The position numbers were made by a program, and so were the translations under genes. From Gammaproteobacteria bacterium (GTDB lineage Bacteria > Pseudomonadota > Gammaproteobacteria > Ga0077536): a stretch of DNA of 64,000 nucleotides. Where the stretch lies: contig JACQWY010000037.1 in assembly GCA_016209015.1 (NCBI GenBank), forward strand, positions 1 through 64,000, written 5' to 3'. Shown here in pieces: positions 15,884 through 24,769 of the stretch (positions within the stretch are counted from its first letter, which is position 1; every line of letters begins with the position of its first letter). The notes under the pieces were generated by a model. That model made no database searches. It was not told where the DNA came from and worked only from the letters and a program-made list of their open reading frames with translations.

Positions 15884-17455
15884 ATGACCCCGCTGCTCAC
15901 GCTTTCCGATGCCATCGCCGCGCAAGCCCGACTGCAGCCGGAAAAGATCGGCGCCCGCGATTCGCGCCGCGCCCTCGTCTACCGCGCCTGGCACGAGCGC
16001 GCGAGCCGGCTCGCGAATGTCTTGCTCGACCGCGGCCTCGCGCCCGGCGACCGCGTCGCGGTGCTCGCCTACAACTGTCTCGAGTGGATGGAGATTTACG
16101 TTGCGCTGGCGCGCGCCGGCCTCATTGCAGTGCCGATCAATTTCCGGCTGCTGGGCGACGAGATCAGCTACATCGTGAATCACTGCGAGGCGAAGGCCTT
16201 CATCGCCCAGGACGAGCTCTGCGCGCGCGTCGAGCCGATCCGCGGCGAGCTGCCCGTGATCGCGGGCGGGTACATCGCGTTCCGGCCCGGTGCCGCAGCG
16301 TGCGTGGTTCCGGGCTGGCAAGCCTACGAAACGCTGCTCGCCGCCGCCTCGGCGGAGGATCCGGGCATCGCCGTGAAGGCCGACGACGCCTGGGCACTCA
16401 TGTACACCTCGGGGACGACGGGCCGGCCGAAGGGCGCGATCCGCAGTCATGCCGGCAGCGCGCTGATCGGCCTCGTCGCCGCGCTCGACATCGGCCTCGG
16501 CCGCGACGACACGGCGCTGCTCGTGATGCCGCTCTGCCACGCGAACTCGCTCTACTTCGCGTTCACGTTCGCTTATCTCGGCGCGACCTCGGTCATCGAC
16601 GACAGCCGCCACTTCGATCCGGAAGCGCTGCTCGCGCTGCTGGCGCGCGAGCGCGTGACGTTCACCTCGCTCGTGCCGACGCACTACATCATGATGCTCG
16701 GCCTGCCGGCGGACGTGAAAGCGCGGCACGACGTGAGCGCCGTCGGCAAGCTGCTCGTCTCGTCCGCGCCCGCGCGGCGCGAGACGAAGCTCGCAATCAT
16801 GCAGCACTTCAGGAATTCCCAGCTCTTCGAGCTCTACGGCTCGACGGAAGCGGGCTGGGTGACCTGGCTGCGCCCGGAAGAACAGTTGACGAAGCTCGGC
16901 TCGGTCGGCCGCGAATGCACGGCGACGGGCGCGATCAGGATCCTCGATGCGGAGGGGCGCGAAGTGCCCGACGGCGAAGTCGGCGAGCTCTACTCGCGCA
17001 CGCCTTTCGTCTTCGATGGCTACTGGAAGGATCCGGAGAAGACCGCGGCCGCGTTCCGCGGCGCCTGGTGCTCGGTCGGCGACATGGCCTATCGCGACGC
17101 CGACGGCTACTACTACCTCGTCGATCGCAAGAGCAACATGATCATCAGCGGCGGCGAGAACGTTTATCCCTCGGAAGTCGAGTCGCTGCTCGCCAGTCAT
17201 CCCGCGGTCAAGGACGTCGCGGTGATCGGCGTGCCGCACGAGAAATGGGGCGAAGCCGTGCACGCCATCGTCGTGCCGCACGACGGGGTGACGGTGACCG
17301 AACGGGAGATTCTCGACTGGTGCCGCGACAAGATCGCGGGCTACAAGCGGCCGGGCTCGATCGCCTTCATCACCGAGACCGAGATGCCGCGCACGGCGAC
17401 GGGGAAGATCCTGCACCGCGCGTTGCGGGATCGCGCGGGGGGCGTCTTCGGCTGA
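15884..17455 (+). CDS. AMP-dependent acyl-CoA synthetase/ligase
   Basis: 523 residues of the ANL adenylating superfamily, activating a carboxylic acid to its CoA thioester. Signature motifs are complete: YTSGTTGRPKGA (P-loop), YGSTEAGW, GDMAYRDADGYYYLVDR, the hinge region SGGENVYPSEVE, and the catalytic lysine in RTATGKILHRALRD. The chosen ATG at 15884 gives the normal length. It is followed 11 nt later by a LysR regulator on the same strand, then the hyu genes. The substrate cannot be read from sequence; the context suggests catabolism of a small organic acid or lactam-derived acid (inference). Confidence 0.92.
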   Translation: MTPLLTLSDAIAAQARLQPEKIGARDSRRALVYRAWHERASRLANVLLDRGLAPGDRVAVLAYNCLEWMEIYVALARAGLIAVPINFRLLGDEISYIVNHCEAKAFIAQDELCARVEPIRGELPVIAGGYIAFRPGAAACVVPGWQAYETLLAAASAEDPGIAVKADDAWALMYTSGTTGRPKGAIRSHAGSALIGLVAALDIGLGRDDTALLVMPLCHANSLYFAFTFAYLGATSVIDDSRHFDPEALLALLARERVTFTSLVPTHYIMMLGLPADVKARHDVSAVGKLLVSSAPARRETKLAIMQHFRNSQLFELYGSTEAGWVTWLRPEEQLTKLGSVGRECTATGAIRILDAEGREVPDGEVGELYSRTPFVFDGYWKDPEKTAAAFRGAWCSVGDMAYRDADGYYYLVDRKSNMIISGGENVYPSEVESLLASHPAVKDVAVIGVPHEKWGEAVHAIVVPHDGVTVTEREILDWCRDKIAGYKRPGSIAFITETEMPRTATGKILHRALRDRAGGVFG

Positions 17456-17466
17456 CGGCCGCCCGT

Positions 17467-18357
17467 ATGCGACGCTTTCCGGCACTGGCGGCACTGCGGG
17501 CGTTCGAAGCCTCGGCGCGACTCGGCAGCCATCGCAAGGCGGCCGCCGAGCTCGGTGTCGATCCGACGGTCGTCGGCAAGCACATCCGCGCCCTCGAAGC
17601 CGAGCTCGGCGTCGCGCTGATGCATGCCTCGCCGACCGGCACCGCCCTCACGCCCGCCGGCCGGCGCTATTTCGAGCGCATCGCCCGCGCGCTGGAAGCG
17701 ATCGTCGCCGCGACCGAGGAAGCCCGTGCGCGGCTGCCCGAGCGCACGCTGCACGTCGCCTGCTCGCCGGGCTTCGCGGTGCGCTGGCTCACGCCCCACA
17801 TCTCGGACTTCCTGCAAGCCCATCCGGGCATCGAGATCACGATCCGGCCGACGGATCGCGCGCCGGATCTGAACCTCGGCGAAGCGGACGTCGACATCCG
17901 GTATGCAGAACACGGACCGCCGGGACTGAGCTGCATCGAGCTCTGCCGGCCGCGCGTGTTCCCGGTCGCGAATCCGGCGACGTTCGGCTTCCCGCTCGAA
18001 GGGATCACGACGCTCGCCGATCTCCTGCAGGCGCCGCTGCTGCACGAGGAGACGTTCGCGCACTGGCAGCTCTGGCTGCGCCGGGCCGGGCTCGAGGTGT
18101 CGGAGCTGCCGCACGGCGCACGCTACTGGAATGCCGCGATGGCGGTCGATGCGGCGAAGCGCGGCCACGGCATCGCGCTCGCGCTCGACGTGCTCGTCGC
18201 CGACGAGCTCGCGAGCGGCGTGCTGATCGAGCTGCTGCGGACGGCGGTGCGGCTCTATCCTTATCTCGTGTGCGTGCGACCCGATCGCCTCGCGGAGCCG
18301 ATCATCGGCGACTTCCTGGGCTGGCTGCTCCCGCAGTTCGGCCGCGCCGACGCCTGA
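17467..18357 (+). CDS. LysR-family transcriptional regulator (GcvA-like)
   Basis: 296 residues. The N-terminal winged helix-turn-helix (RRFPALAALRAFEASARLGS, then HRKAAAELGVDPTVVGKHI) is typical of the GcvA/AmpR branch, and a substrate-binding domain follows from about residue 90. It starts 11 nt after the acyl-CoA synthetase gene and precedes the hyu genes by about 120 nt, so it probably regulates this catabolic block. The recognition helix has TVVGKHIRALE where most GcvA relatives have AVSxxIxxLE, a modest departure. The effector is unknown. Confidence 0.9.
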   Translation: MRRFPALAALRAFEASARLGSHRKAAAELGVDPTVVGKHIRALEAELGVALMHASPTGTALTPAGRRYFERIARALEAIVAATEEARARLPERTLHVACSPGFAVRWLTPHISDFLQAHPGIEITIRPTDRAPDLNLGEADVDIRYAEHGPPGLSCIELCRPRVFPVANPATFGFPLEGITTLADLLQAPLLHEETFAHWQLWLRRAGLEVSELPHGARYWNAAMAVDAAKRGHGIALALDVLVADELASGVLIELLRTAVRLYPYLVCVRPDRLAEPIIGDFLGWLLPQFGRADA

Positions 18358-18478
18358 GCAGCCGGCGTGAGGCAGCGCGTGCCCCACACTGGGCACGCGC
18401 TGCGCTACCCGCCGGGCGTTCCGCTCTTCTAGGATGAACGACGCCTCGCGCCGCCGTCCGTGAGAGGAGAATCGCTCC

Positions 18479-20353
18479 GTGGTCGACCGTCCGTCCCGTC
18501 CGCTGCTGCCGCCCTACGATCATCACTCGTTCACCGATCCGATCCGCGAGGCGGAGATCGACTGGCTACCGGGCGCGACGGACGACGGCGAGCGCACGTT
18601 CGATCCCGTGACGTTCTCCGTCGTCTATGCCCGCCTCGAGGGGATCCTGAGCGAGATGACGGAGACGATCCTCACCACCGCGCGCAATCCCATCCTCTAC
18701 GGCGCGAAGGACTTCACGTGCACGATCATGAGCGCCCGCGCCGAAGTGCTCTCCATGCACGACTGCCTGCCGGTGCACGTCGGCACCATGGATCCGGCGC
18801 TGCGCTTCGTCATCCGCGCGTTCCGCGACGACATCGCCGAGGGCGACGTGTTCGTGAACAACGCGTCCTTCGCGGGCAATGCCCACGTCGGCGACTGGAC
18901 GATGTTCGCGCCGATCTTCCACGCGGGACGCTTCGTCGCCTGGGCGGTGAACAAATGCCATCTCATCGACACCGGCGCGCACATTCCGGGCAACGTGGAT
19001 TTCTTCGCCGGCGACGTCTATCAGGAGGCGATGCACTTCCCCGGCGTGCGGCTCTGTCGCAATCACGAGCCGATCCCCGATCTCGTCCGTTTCATCGCCT
19101 ACAACTTCCGCTTCCCGGAGCTCTGGCACGGCGACTTCCTCGCGCAGCTCGGTTCGCTCTGGACCTGCGAGCGCCGCGTCCACGCGCTCTGCGAGCGCTT
19201 CGGTTACGCGACGGTGAAGGGGTGCTTCGCGGAAGCGCTGCGCTACGGCGAGCGACGGATGCGCGAAGAGATTGCGAAGCTGCCGGCGCGCGAGATCGAA
19301 GTGTCCATGACCGGCGAGGCGATCGCCGGGTTCTTTCCCGAGGGCGTGCCGCTCAAACTGAAGCTCGCGATCGATCCGCAGGCCGGCCGCATCCGCTTCG
19401 ATTACACCGACATGCCGGATCAGCAGGCCTTCGGCTACAACCTGAGCTATGCGACGGCGCGCTGCTCCGCGCTGCAGGGCACCTTGCCGCTGCTCGATCC
19501 GTCGATCCCCGCGAACGACGGCGCGCTGAAGTGCATCGAGGTCGTACTGCGCGAAGGCGCGCTCGCGGGGATCCCGACCTGGCCGGTCGGGACCTCGGCC
19601 GCGACGATTGCGCTCTGCGACGAGGTGACGAATCTCGTGTTCAAGGCCTGGGCGGAGATCGTGCCGGAACGCGCGATGGCGGGCATGGGCGAATACTGCG
19701 CCGCGAACTTCTTCGGCTCGGGCGCCGACGCGACGACCGGGGAAGCGTATGCGCACGTCTTCTATCTCGCCGCGAGCGGCGGCGGGGCGACCGCGCGGCA
19801 CGACGGCCTGCCGCACATGTTCGGCGCGTGCATCATGGGCAACATGGGCTACGAGTCGATCGAGCTCGTGGAGCTCGCGCGGCCGCTGCTGGTGTGGGAA
19901 ACGGCGGCGGTGACGGATTCCGGCGGCGCCGGACGGCAGCGCGGCGCAGTCGGTGTCCGCCAGCGGATCCAGCCGGTCGGGCACACGATGCACTTGAGCT
20001 TCTGCGGCTCGGGACACACCTGCGCGGCCTTCGGTCTCGCGGGCGGCAGCGCCGGGGCCGGCGCGGATCACTGGGTCGTCGCACCGGACTCCGGCCGCGA
20101 GTTGAGGCATCTGCCGAACGCGGGCGAAGCGGACATCGCGCCGGAGGAAGCCTGGGTCGCGAGCACCGGCGGCGGCGGGGGTCTCGGCGATCCGCGCACA
20201 CGCCCCGCGAATGTCGTCCTCGAAGACGTGCGCGACGGCTTCGTGAGCCGCGTCGCGGCGCGTGAGGTCTACGGCGTCGTCCTCGTCGAACGCGAGGGCC
20301 GGCTCGAGATCGATGCGGCGGCGACGCACGCGCTGCGCGGGCGCACGTCATGA
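18479..20353 (+). CDS. hyuB: Hydantoinase B/oxoprolinase family protein
   Basis: 624 residues starting with GTG behind GAGAGGAGA. The opening DPVTFSVVYARLEGILSEM and downstream DCLPVHVGTMDPALRFV and NDPFxG-like VNNASFAGNAHVGD are landmarks of the HyuB family, the partner subunit of ATP-dependent hydantoinases, oxoprolinases and acetone/acetophenone carboxylases. The C-terminal glycine-rich GGGGGLGDPRTR is also conserved. Its stop overlaps the start of hyuA (ATGA). Together they would open a cyclic amide or carboxylate at ATP cost; the exact substrate is not readable. Confidence 0.9.
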   Translation: MVDRPSRPLLPPYDHHSFTDPIREAEIDWLPGATDDGERTFDPVTFSVVYARLEGILSEMTETILTTARNPILYGAKDFTCTIMSARAEVLSMHDCLPVHVGTMDPALRFVIRAFRDDIAEGDVFVNNASFAGNAHVGDWTMFAPIFHAGRFVAWAVNKCHLIDTGAHIPGNVDFFAGDVYQEAMHFPGVRLCRNHEPIPDLVRFIAYNFRFPELWHGDFLAQLGSLWTCERRVHALCERFGYATVKGCFAEALRYGERRMREEIAKLPAREIEVSMTGEAIAGFFPEGVPLKLKLAIDPQAGRIRFDYTDMPDQQAFGYNLSYATARCSALQGTLPLLDPSIPANDGALKCIEVVLREGALAGIPTWPVGTSAATIALCDEVTNLVFKAWAEIVPERAMAGMGEYCAANFFGSGADATTGEAYAHVFYLAASGGGATARHDGLPHMFGACIMGNMGYESIELVELARPLLVWETAAVTDSGGAGRQRGAVGVRQRIQPVGHTMHLSFCGSGHTCAAFGLAGGSAGAGADHWVVAPDSGRELRHLPNAGEADIAPEEAWVASTGGGGGLGDPRTRPANVVLEDVRDGFVSRVAAREVYGVVLVEREGRLEIDAAATHALRGRTS

Positions 20354-22416
20354 GCTTTCGCATCGGCACCGACATCGGCGGCACGTTCACCGATCTCACG
20401 CTGTCCCGCGACGGCGTGCTGTGCGGGCGCTTCAAGTCGCCGACGACCCCGCGCAAGCTCTCGCTCGGCGTGCTCGACTGCGTCGCGCTCGCCGCGGAAT
20501 CGCTCGGCCTGTCGACGCAGACGCTGCTCGGCGCGACCGGCATCTTCGTGCACGGCTCGACGGTCGCGACGAATGCGGTGCTCGAAGGCAAGGTGGCGAA
20601 GACCGGCGTGCTCTGCACGGCCGGCACGAAGTACACCCTGTGGCGCGGCGAAGGACGCCGCAAAGCGATTTTCGATTTCACCGCGCCGCCGCGCACCCCG
20701 CTCGTGCGGCCGAGCCTCTGTCTCGAGCTCGACGAGCGGATCACGCGCGACGGCACGGTGCTCCGCCCGCTCCGCGATGCCGAGGTCGAAGCGGCGCTCG
20801 CGGAGCTGCGCGCGCTCGGCTGCAGCGCGGTCGCGGTCTGCCTGCTGTGGTCCGTGCGCAATCCCGCACACGAGCGCCGCATCGCCGAGATCGCGGCCAG
20901 GGCATGGCCGGAAGCGACGCTGAGTCTGAGCAGCGAAGTGCAGCCGGTCGTGCGCGAGTACACGCGGATGTCGTGCACCACGCTCAACGCGATGCTGAAG
21001 CCCGGCGTCGCGCGCTATCTGCAGGATCTCGAAGGCGAGCTGCGCGCCCACGGGCTGCGGGGCGAGGTGCTCGTCGTGGCGTCCGACGGCGGCGTGCAGC
21101 CCATCGCCGAAGTCGCCGAGCGCCCCGTGTACATGCTGTTCTCGGGACCGGCCACCGGCCCCTCGGCCGCGCGCCACTTCGCCGCGAAGGAGGGTCACGA
21201 GAGCTGCCTGCTGATCGACATGGGCGGGACGAGCTTCGACGTGAGCACGGTCATCGACGGTCAGATCGGCATGACCGTCGACGGCCGCATCGACAATCAT
21301 CCGACCGGCGTCTCGGCAGTGCAGATCCTCACGCTCGGCGCCGGCGGCGGCAGCATCGCGCGCGTCGACGAGGGCGGGCTGCTGCGTGTCGGGCCGGACA
21401 GCGCAGGCGCGGAGCCGGGCCCCGTCTGCTACGGGCGCGGCGGATCCGAACCGACCGTGACGGACGCGTATCTCGCGCTCGGCTGGCTCATGCCCGAGCG
21501 CTTTCTCGGCGGGCGCATGCAGCTCGGCCGCGAAGCGGCCCGACGCGCCATCGCCGAGCGCATCGCCGCGCCGCTCGGCATCACGACGGAAGAGGCCGCG
21601 CTCGGCATCTGCCGCGTGGTGAACGAGCGCATGGTGAACGGCATCCTCGAGATGACGGTGCGCAAGGGCATCGATCCGCGCCAGCTCGTGCTCGTCACGG
21701 GCGGCGGCGCGACCGGCATCGCCGCCATGGAGCTCGCGCGCGAGCTCGGCATGCCGAAGGCGATCGTCCCGGCGGAGACGTCCGTCCTCTGCGCGTTCGG
21801 CGCGATGAACGCGGATCTCTCGTGGTCCTGCGTGTCGAGTTATCCGACCTCGACGCGCGCCTTCGCCTTCGACGCCGTGAACGCCGAGCTCGCGGGACTG
21901 CTGGCGCGCGGCGCGGCCTTCCTCGACAGGCTCGCGGTGCCGGCGGAGGAGCGGCGTCAGGAGGTATTCGCCGCGGCACGCTATCCGATGCAGGTCACGG
22001 AGCTCGTCGTCGCGTGCCCGCAACCACCGTTCGACGCCGCCGACGTCGCGGCGCTCGGCACGGAGTTCCATCGCCAGTATCGCGCGCGCTACGCAGTCTC
22101 CGAGCCCGGCAGCGAGGTGGAGCTCGTGATGTGGTACGCGACGGCGCGCGGTCTCACGGCAGCGGCGCGTCCCGCGCCCGACACGTCTGCGACGCGAGCC
22201 CTTACTAGTGCGCGCCTCGGCACGACGCCGCTCTACGATGCAGCGGCCGCCGCCTACCGCGAGGCGCTGCTGCTCGATCCCGCATACCTGCCCTACGACA
22301 CGGCAGTACCCGGACCGGCATTGATCGTCGCGCCGGACACGACGGTCGTGGTGCCCGGCGACGCCAGCGTCACGGCGCGCCGCGGGGGCTATCTCGTCAT
22401 CGAATTCAACGGCTGA
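20350..22416 (+). CDS. hyuA: Hydantoinase A/oxoprolinase family protein
   Basis: 688 residues. N-terminal phosphate-binding motif GTDIGGTFTDLTL and internal HGSTVATNAVLEGK and LIDMGGTSFDVS define the ASKHA-fold ATPase subunit of the hydantoinase/oxoprolinase family; GAGGGSIARVDEGG and GPESAGAxPGP-like GPDSAGAEPGPVCYGRGG follow. It is translationally coupled to hyuB. A saccharopine-dehydrogenase-like gene follows after 14 nt. The order here is B before A, less common than A-B. Confidence 0.93.
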   Translation: MSFRIGTDIGGTFTDLTLSRDGVLCGRFKSPTTPRKLSLGVLDCVALAAESLGLSTQTLLGATGIFVHGSTVATNAVLEGKVAKTGVLCTAGTKYTLWRGEGRRKAIFDFTAPPRTPLVRPSLCLELDERITRDGTVLRPLRDAEVEAALAELRALGCSAVAVCLLWSVRNPAHERRIAEIAARAWPEATLSLSSEVQPVVREYTRMSCTTLNAMLKPGVARYLQDLEGELRAHGLRGEVLVVASDGGVQPIAEVAERPVYMLFSGPATGPSAARHFAAKEGHESCLLIDMGGTSFDVSTVIDGQIGMTVDGRIDNHPTGVSAVQILTLGAGGGSIARVDEGGLLRVGPDSAGAEPGPVCYGRGGSEPTVTDAYLALGWLMPERFLGGRMQLGREAARRAIAERIAAPLGITTEEAALGICRVVNERMVNGILEMTVRKGIDPRQLVLVTGGGATGIAAMELARELGMPKAIVPAETSVLCAFGAMNADLSWSCVSSYPTSTRAFAFDAVNAELAGLLARGAAFLDRLAVPAEERRQEVFAAARYPMQVTELVVACPQPPFDAADVAALGTEFHRQYRARYAVSEPGSEVELVMWYATARGLTAAARPAPDTSATRALTSARLGTTPLYDAAAAAYREALLLDPAYLPYDTAVPGPALIVAPDTTVVVPGDASVTARRGGYLVIEFNG

Positions 22417-22430
22417 GCAAGGGGGAGCAC

Positions 22431-23606
22431 ATGAGAATCGGGATCGTCGGCGCCGGGGCGATGGGCGCGTTCGTCGCCAGGGAAATCGTGCGCAGTGCGC
22501 CCGGCACGGAGCTCGCGATCGTGGATGCCGACGGCGAACGTGCCGCGCGGCTCGCCGCGCTCTGCGCGCAGCCCACGAGCGCGGTGCAGGTCTGCGACGC
22601 CGCGGACGTCGGCGCCCTGGCGGGCGCTTTGCGCGGCTGCGCCGTGGTCGCGAATGCCGCGCAGTACGAGATCAATCTCGAAGTCATGCAGGCCGCGCTG
22701 CGCGCCGGTGCGCACTACCTCGACCTCGGCGGCATGTTCCACATGACACGGCGCCAGCTCGCGCTCGCGCCCGAGTTCGAACGCGCCGGCCTCACGGCCA
22801 TACTCGGGATCGGCGCTGCGCCCGGTCTCAGCAACGTGCTCGCGCGGCATGCCTGCCAGGCGCTCGAGCGCGTCGAATCGATCGCCGCGAGCTTCGCCGC
22901 CGCGGCGCCCGACGCGCCGCCGACCGAAGTCTTCGCGCCGCCCTATTCGATCCGCACCATCATGCAGGAATTCTGCGAGGACTCGATGCAGTTCCTGGAG
23001 GGTGAAATCACCGCGCAGCCGCCGCTCGCGGGTCGGCGCACGATCGAATTTCCCGCGCCGATCGGGGCCGTGGACTGCGTCTACACACTCCATTCGGAGC
23101 CGGCCACGCTGCCGCTCACGTTCCGCGACAAGGGCGTGCGCGAAGTGACCTGGCGTCTCGGTCTGCCGCCGGCGCTCGAAGCGCAGATCGCGGCGTTCGC
23201 CGCCGCCGGCCTCGGCCGCAGCCGCCCGCTCGCCGTCGCCGGAACCGCGATCGCTCCCGTCGAATTCCTGGCCGCCTGCATCGACGACAATGCCCGCGGC
23301 CAGCGTCGCGACGGCGTCCGTTTCTCGGAGTTCGGCTGCGTGCGCGTCGAAGCGCGGGGCGTGATCGGCGAACGGGCCACCGAGGTCGCGATCGACTGCC
23401 TGTACCGCGACGAAGGCGCACCGCCCGAAGTCGCCGGCGTCATGACCGGCACGCCCGCGGCGATCGCGGCGCTGATGCTCGCGCGCGGCGAAGCGACGCG
23501 CCCCGGCGCTCACGGCGCCGAGGCGGTCGTCCCGAGCGAGTCGATGATCCGCGAGCTCAGGCAGCGCGCCTTCAGCATCGTGCGCACGGTGCGCACGGCG
23601 CTGTGA
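22431..23606 (+). CDS. Saccharopine dehydrogenase-like NAD(P)-binding oxidoreductase
   Basis: 391 residues with an N-terminal Rossmann fold (MRIGIVGAGAMGAFVARE) and the saccharopine dehydrogenase pattern of VVANAAQYEINLEVMQAAL and HYLDLGG, then GAAPGLSNVLARHA. These enzymes form or cleave secondary amines between an amino acid and a keto acid. It sits 14 nt behind hyuA and is probably the last gene of the acyl-CoA synthetase/hyu catabolic block. A role in further processing of the ring-opened amino acid is inference. The coding end is followed directly by repeat-rich DNA. Confidence 0.88.
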   Translation: MRIGIVGAGAMGAFVAREIVRSAPGTELAIVDADGERAARLAALCAQPTSAVQVCDAADVGALAGALRGCAVVANAAQYEINLEVMQAALRAGAHYLDLGGMFHMTRRQLALAPEFERAGLTAILGIGAAPGLSNVLARHACQALERVESIAASFAAAAPDAPPTEVFAPPYSIRTIMQEFCEDSMQFLEGEITAQPPLAGRRTIEFPAPIGAVDCVYTLHSEPATLPLTFRDKGVREVTWRLGLPPALEAQIAAFAAAGLGRSRPLAVAGTAIAPVEFLAACIDDNARGQRRDGVRFSEFGCVRVEARGVIGERATEVAIDCLYRDEGAPPEVAGVMTGTPAAIAALMLARGEATRPGAHGAEAVVPSESMIRELRQRAFSIVRTVRTAL

Positions 23607-23617
23607 GCGGCGGAGCT

Positions 23618-23699
23618 GATGCCGACGTTCGCGGCGAGCTGTGCGAGGTCTGCTTGGGGCCTGGAAGCGGCATGCTCACGCGGATCTCGTAGGTTGCCG
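23618..23699 (+). repeat. Dispersed ~80-nt repeat, copy 1
   Basis: Begins GATGCCGACGTTCGCGGCGA and ends near GTAGGTTG. Copy 2 lies at 24140-24217; the two align along their whole length with scattered substitutions (roughly three quarters identical by eye). In copy 2 the unit runs directly into a GACGAAGGA-loop hairpin, so the unit seems to belong to an extended REP/BIME-like element. Confidence 0.6.
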
Positions 23700-23936
23700 T
23701 GAAAGAGGTGCTGCCTCTGGAGCCGGAGATCCATCAGAGCCGTCGTCCCGGCGAAGGGACCCTCCCGGCGGAGGCCGGGACCGGGACCCAGTCGGTCACC
23801 CTCGGCACCGCGAGCGAACGCCGGGGATTTCCAGAGCGTGTCCGGTCATCGCAACACCCCGAGGTTCCACCACGACGAGGCTGTGGTGCGCTCGCCTCTT
23901 TCATCACTCCGGGCGACGGCATGTATTCATGACCGA

Positions 23937-23957
23937 TGGGCTGACGAAGGAAGCCCA
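23937..23957 (+). repeat. REP-like hairpin A1
   Basis: Stem TGGGCT/AGCCCA around loop GACGAAGGA. Same loop and orientation as the copy at 24214, opposite to the copies at 24044 and 24840. Confidence 0.75.
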
Positions 23958-24043
23958 ACAACAGGCGCACGAAGAACACCGGCTTGAAAGAAGTAACGCC
24001 GTCTCTGGCTACCGATGCATCGCCGCGTCAGTGAACCTGAAAC

Positions 24044-24068
24044 GTTGGGCTTCCTTCGTCAACCCAAC
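24044..24068 (-). repeat. REP-like hairpin A2
   Basis: Minus-strand orientation of the same element: GTTGGGCT on the plus strand, loop complement TCCTTCGTC, then AACCCAAC. One position of the 8-bp stem is a G-U/T-type mismatch. It forms an inverted pair with A1, as in bacterial interspersed mosaic elements. Confidence 0.7.
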
Positions 24069-24139
24069 CTGCGCTTGCTAAGGAGGCGCATCGAACGCGG
24101 AGGCTCAAGGCCAGTGTTCGAAAGTCCGTTATCGGAGCC

Positions 24140-24217
24140 GATGCCGACGTTCGCGGCGAGCAGCGCGATGTCTGGTTGCGGCCAGGAAGCGACTTCGTAT
24201 GCGGATTTTGTAGGTTG
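24140..24217 (+). repeat. Dispersed ~80-nt repeat, copy 2
   Basis: Diverged second copy of the unit at 23618-23699, again beginning GATGCCGACGTTCGCGGCGA. Its end GTAGGTTG overlaps hairpin A3, which lies immediately 3' of the RAYT gene. Confidence 0.6.
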
Positions 24218-24238
24218 GGCTGACGAAGGAAGCCCAAC
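24214..24238 (+). repeat. REP-like hairpin A3, adjacent to RAYT 3' end
   Basis: Perfect 8-bp stem GTTGGGCT/AGCCCAAC around loop GACGAAGGA. It ends 3 nt before the stop codon of the RAYT transposase gene on the opposite strand. Hairpins flanking a RAYT gene on both sides are the usual arrangement and probably the enzyme's substrate. Confidence 0.8.
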
Positions 24239-24241
24239 GCG

Positions 24242-24769
24242 TCACTCACCGTAACTCGGCAGATCTCTGGCCGCATCGACGCACCAATCGTCTGGAAGCA
24301 CCCCGCGCGCAACGTACCGATGAAACGTGGAGTAGGGCCACTCGCTGGGTCGTTGGGAGTAGCCATGCTTGACGGGATTAAAATGGATGTAGTCCACGTG
24401 CCGTTCAAGATCGGCATCGTCCCGAATTTGGTGCTCCCAATAGCGCCTCTGCCAAACGCCGCGCTCGCGCTTGGCGTTGCGCGAATCGGCAATCGGCTCG
24501 CCGCTCGCGAGCGCGCGGGAGAAGCAGGATTTGATTAACGACCATCGAACGGGATAGTCCGCGTCATCCGGCGGGAGCCTCCAAACGGAATGTAGATGAT
24601 CCGGTAGAACTACCAAGGCAACGATGTCGAAGGGATGATTGGCTTTAACCTTGCGTACCGCTTCGCGCAAGTTGCCAATGTGGCGAATGAGCGTATCTAG
24701 TCGCCGGTCGGCGAGGTTCACGGTGAAGAAGTAAGTCCCGCCCGGGAATACCGAACGTCGATAACGCAT
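24242..24769 (-). CDS. REP-associated tyrosine transposase (RAYT, IS200-like Y1 family)
   Basis: 175 residues from an ATG with AAGGA upstream; the longer open frame only translates the upstream hairpin. MRYRRSVFPGGTYFFTVNL, the metal-binding VVLPDHLHSVW (HxH of the HUH endonuclease) and the catalytic tyrosine region HVDYIHFNPVKHGY are diagnostic of RAYTs, with WPYSTFHRYV following. RAYTs nick single-stranded REP hairpins and are domesticated IS200/IS605 relatives. The gene is flanked by GACGAAGGA-loop hairpins at 24214-24238 and 24840-24864. All key residues are present, so it may be active. Confidence 0.95.
   Translation of the reverse strand: MRYRRSVFPGGTYFFTVNLADRRLDTLIRHIGNLREAVRKVKANHPFDIVALVVLPDHLHSVWRLPPDDADYPVRWSLIKSCFSRALASGEPIADSRNAKRERGVWQRRYWEHQIRDDADLERHVDYIHFNPVKHGYSQRPSEWPYSTFHRYVARGVLPDDWCVDAARDLPSYGE

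Larger units (their letters stand above)
23607..24241. other. Repeat-rich intergenic region downstream of hyu block
   Basis: No gene is supported in this 635-nt stretch. It holds two diverged copies of an ~80-nt unit, an inverted-repeat patch around 23735-23790 of the CCCGG...CCGGG type, and three GACGAAGGA-loop hairpins. Short open frames cross the repeats in several frames, but their translations merely repeat each other (for example VGWADEGSPT), which marks them as repeat translations. Confidence 0.7.
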
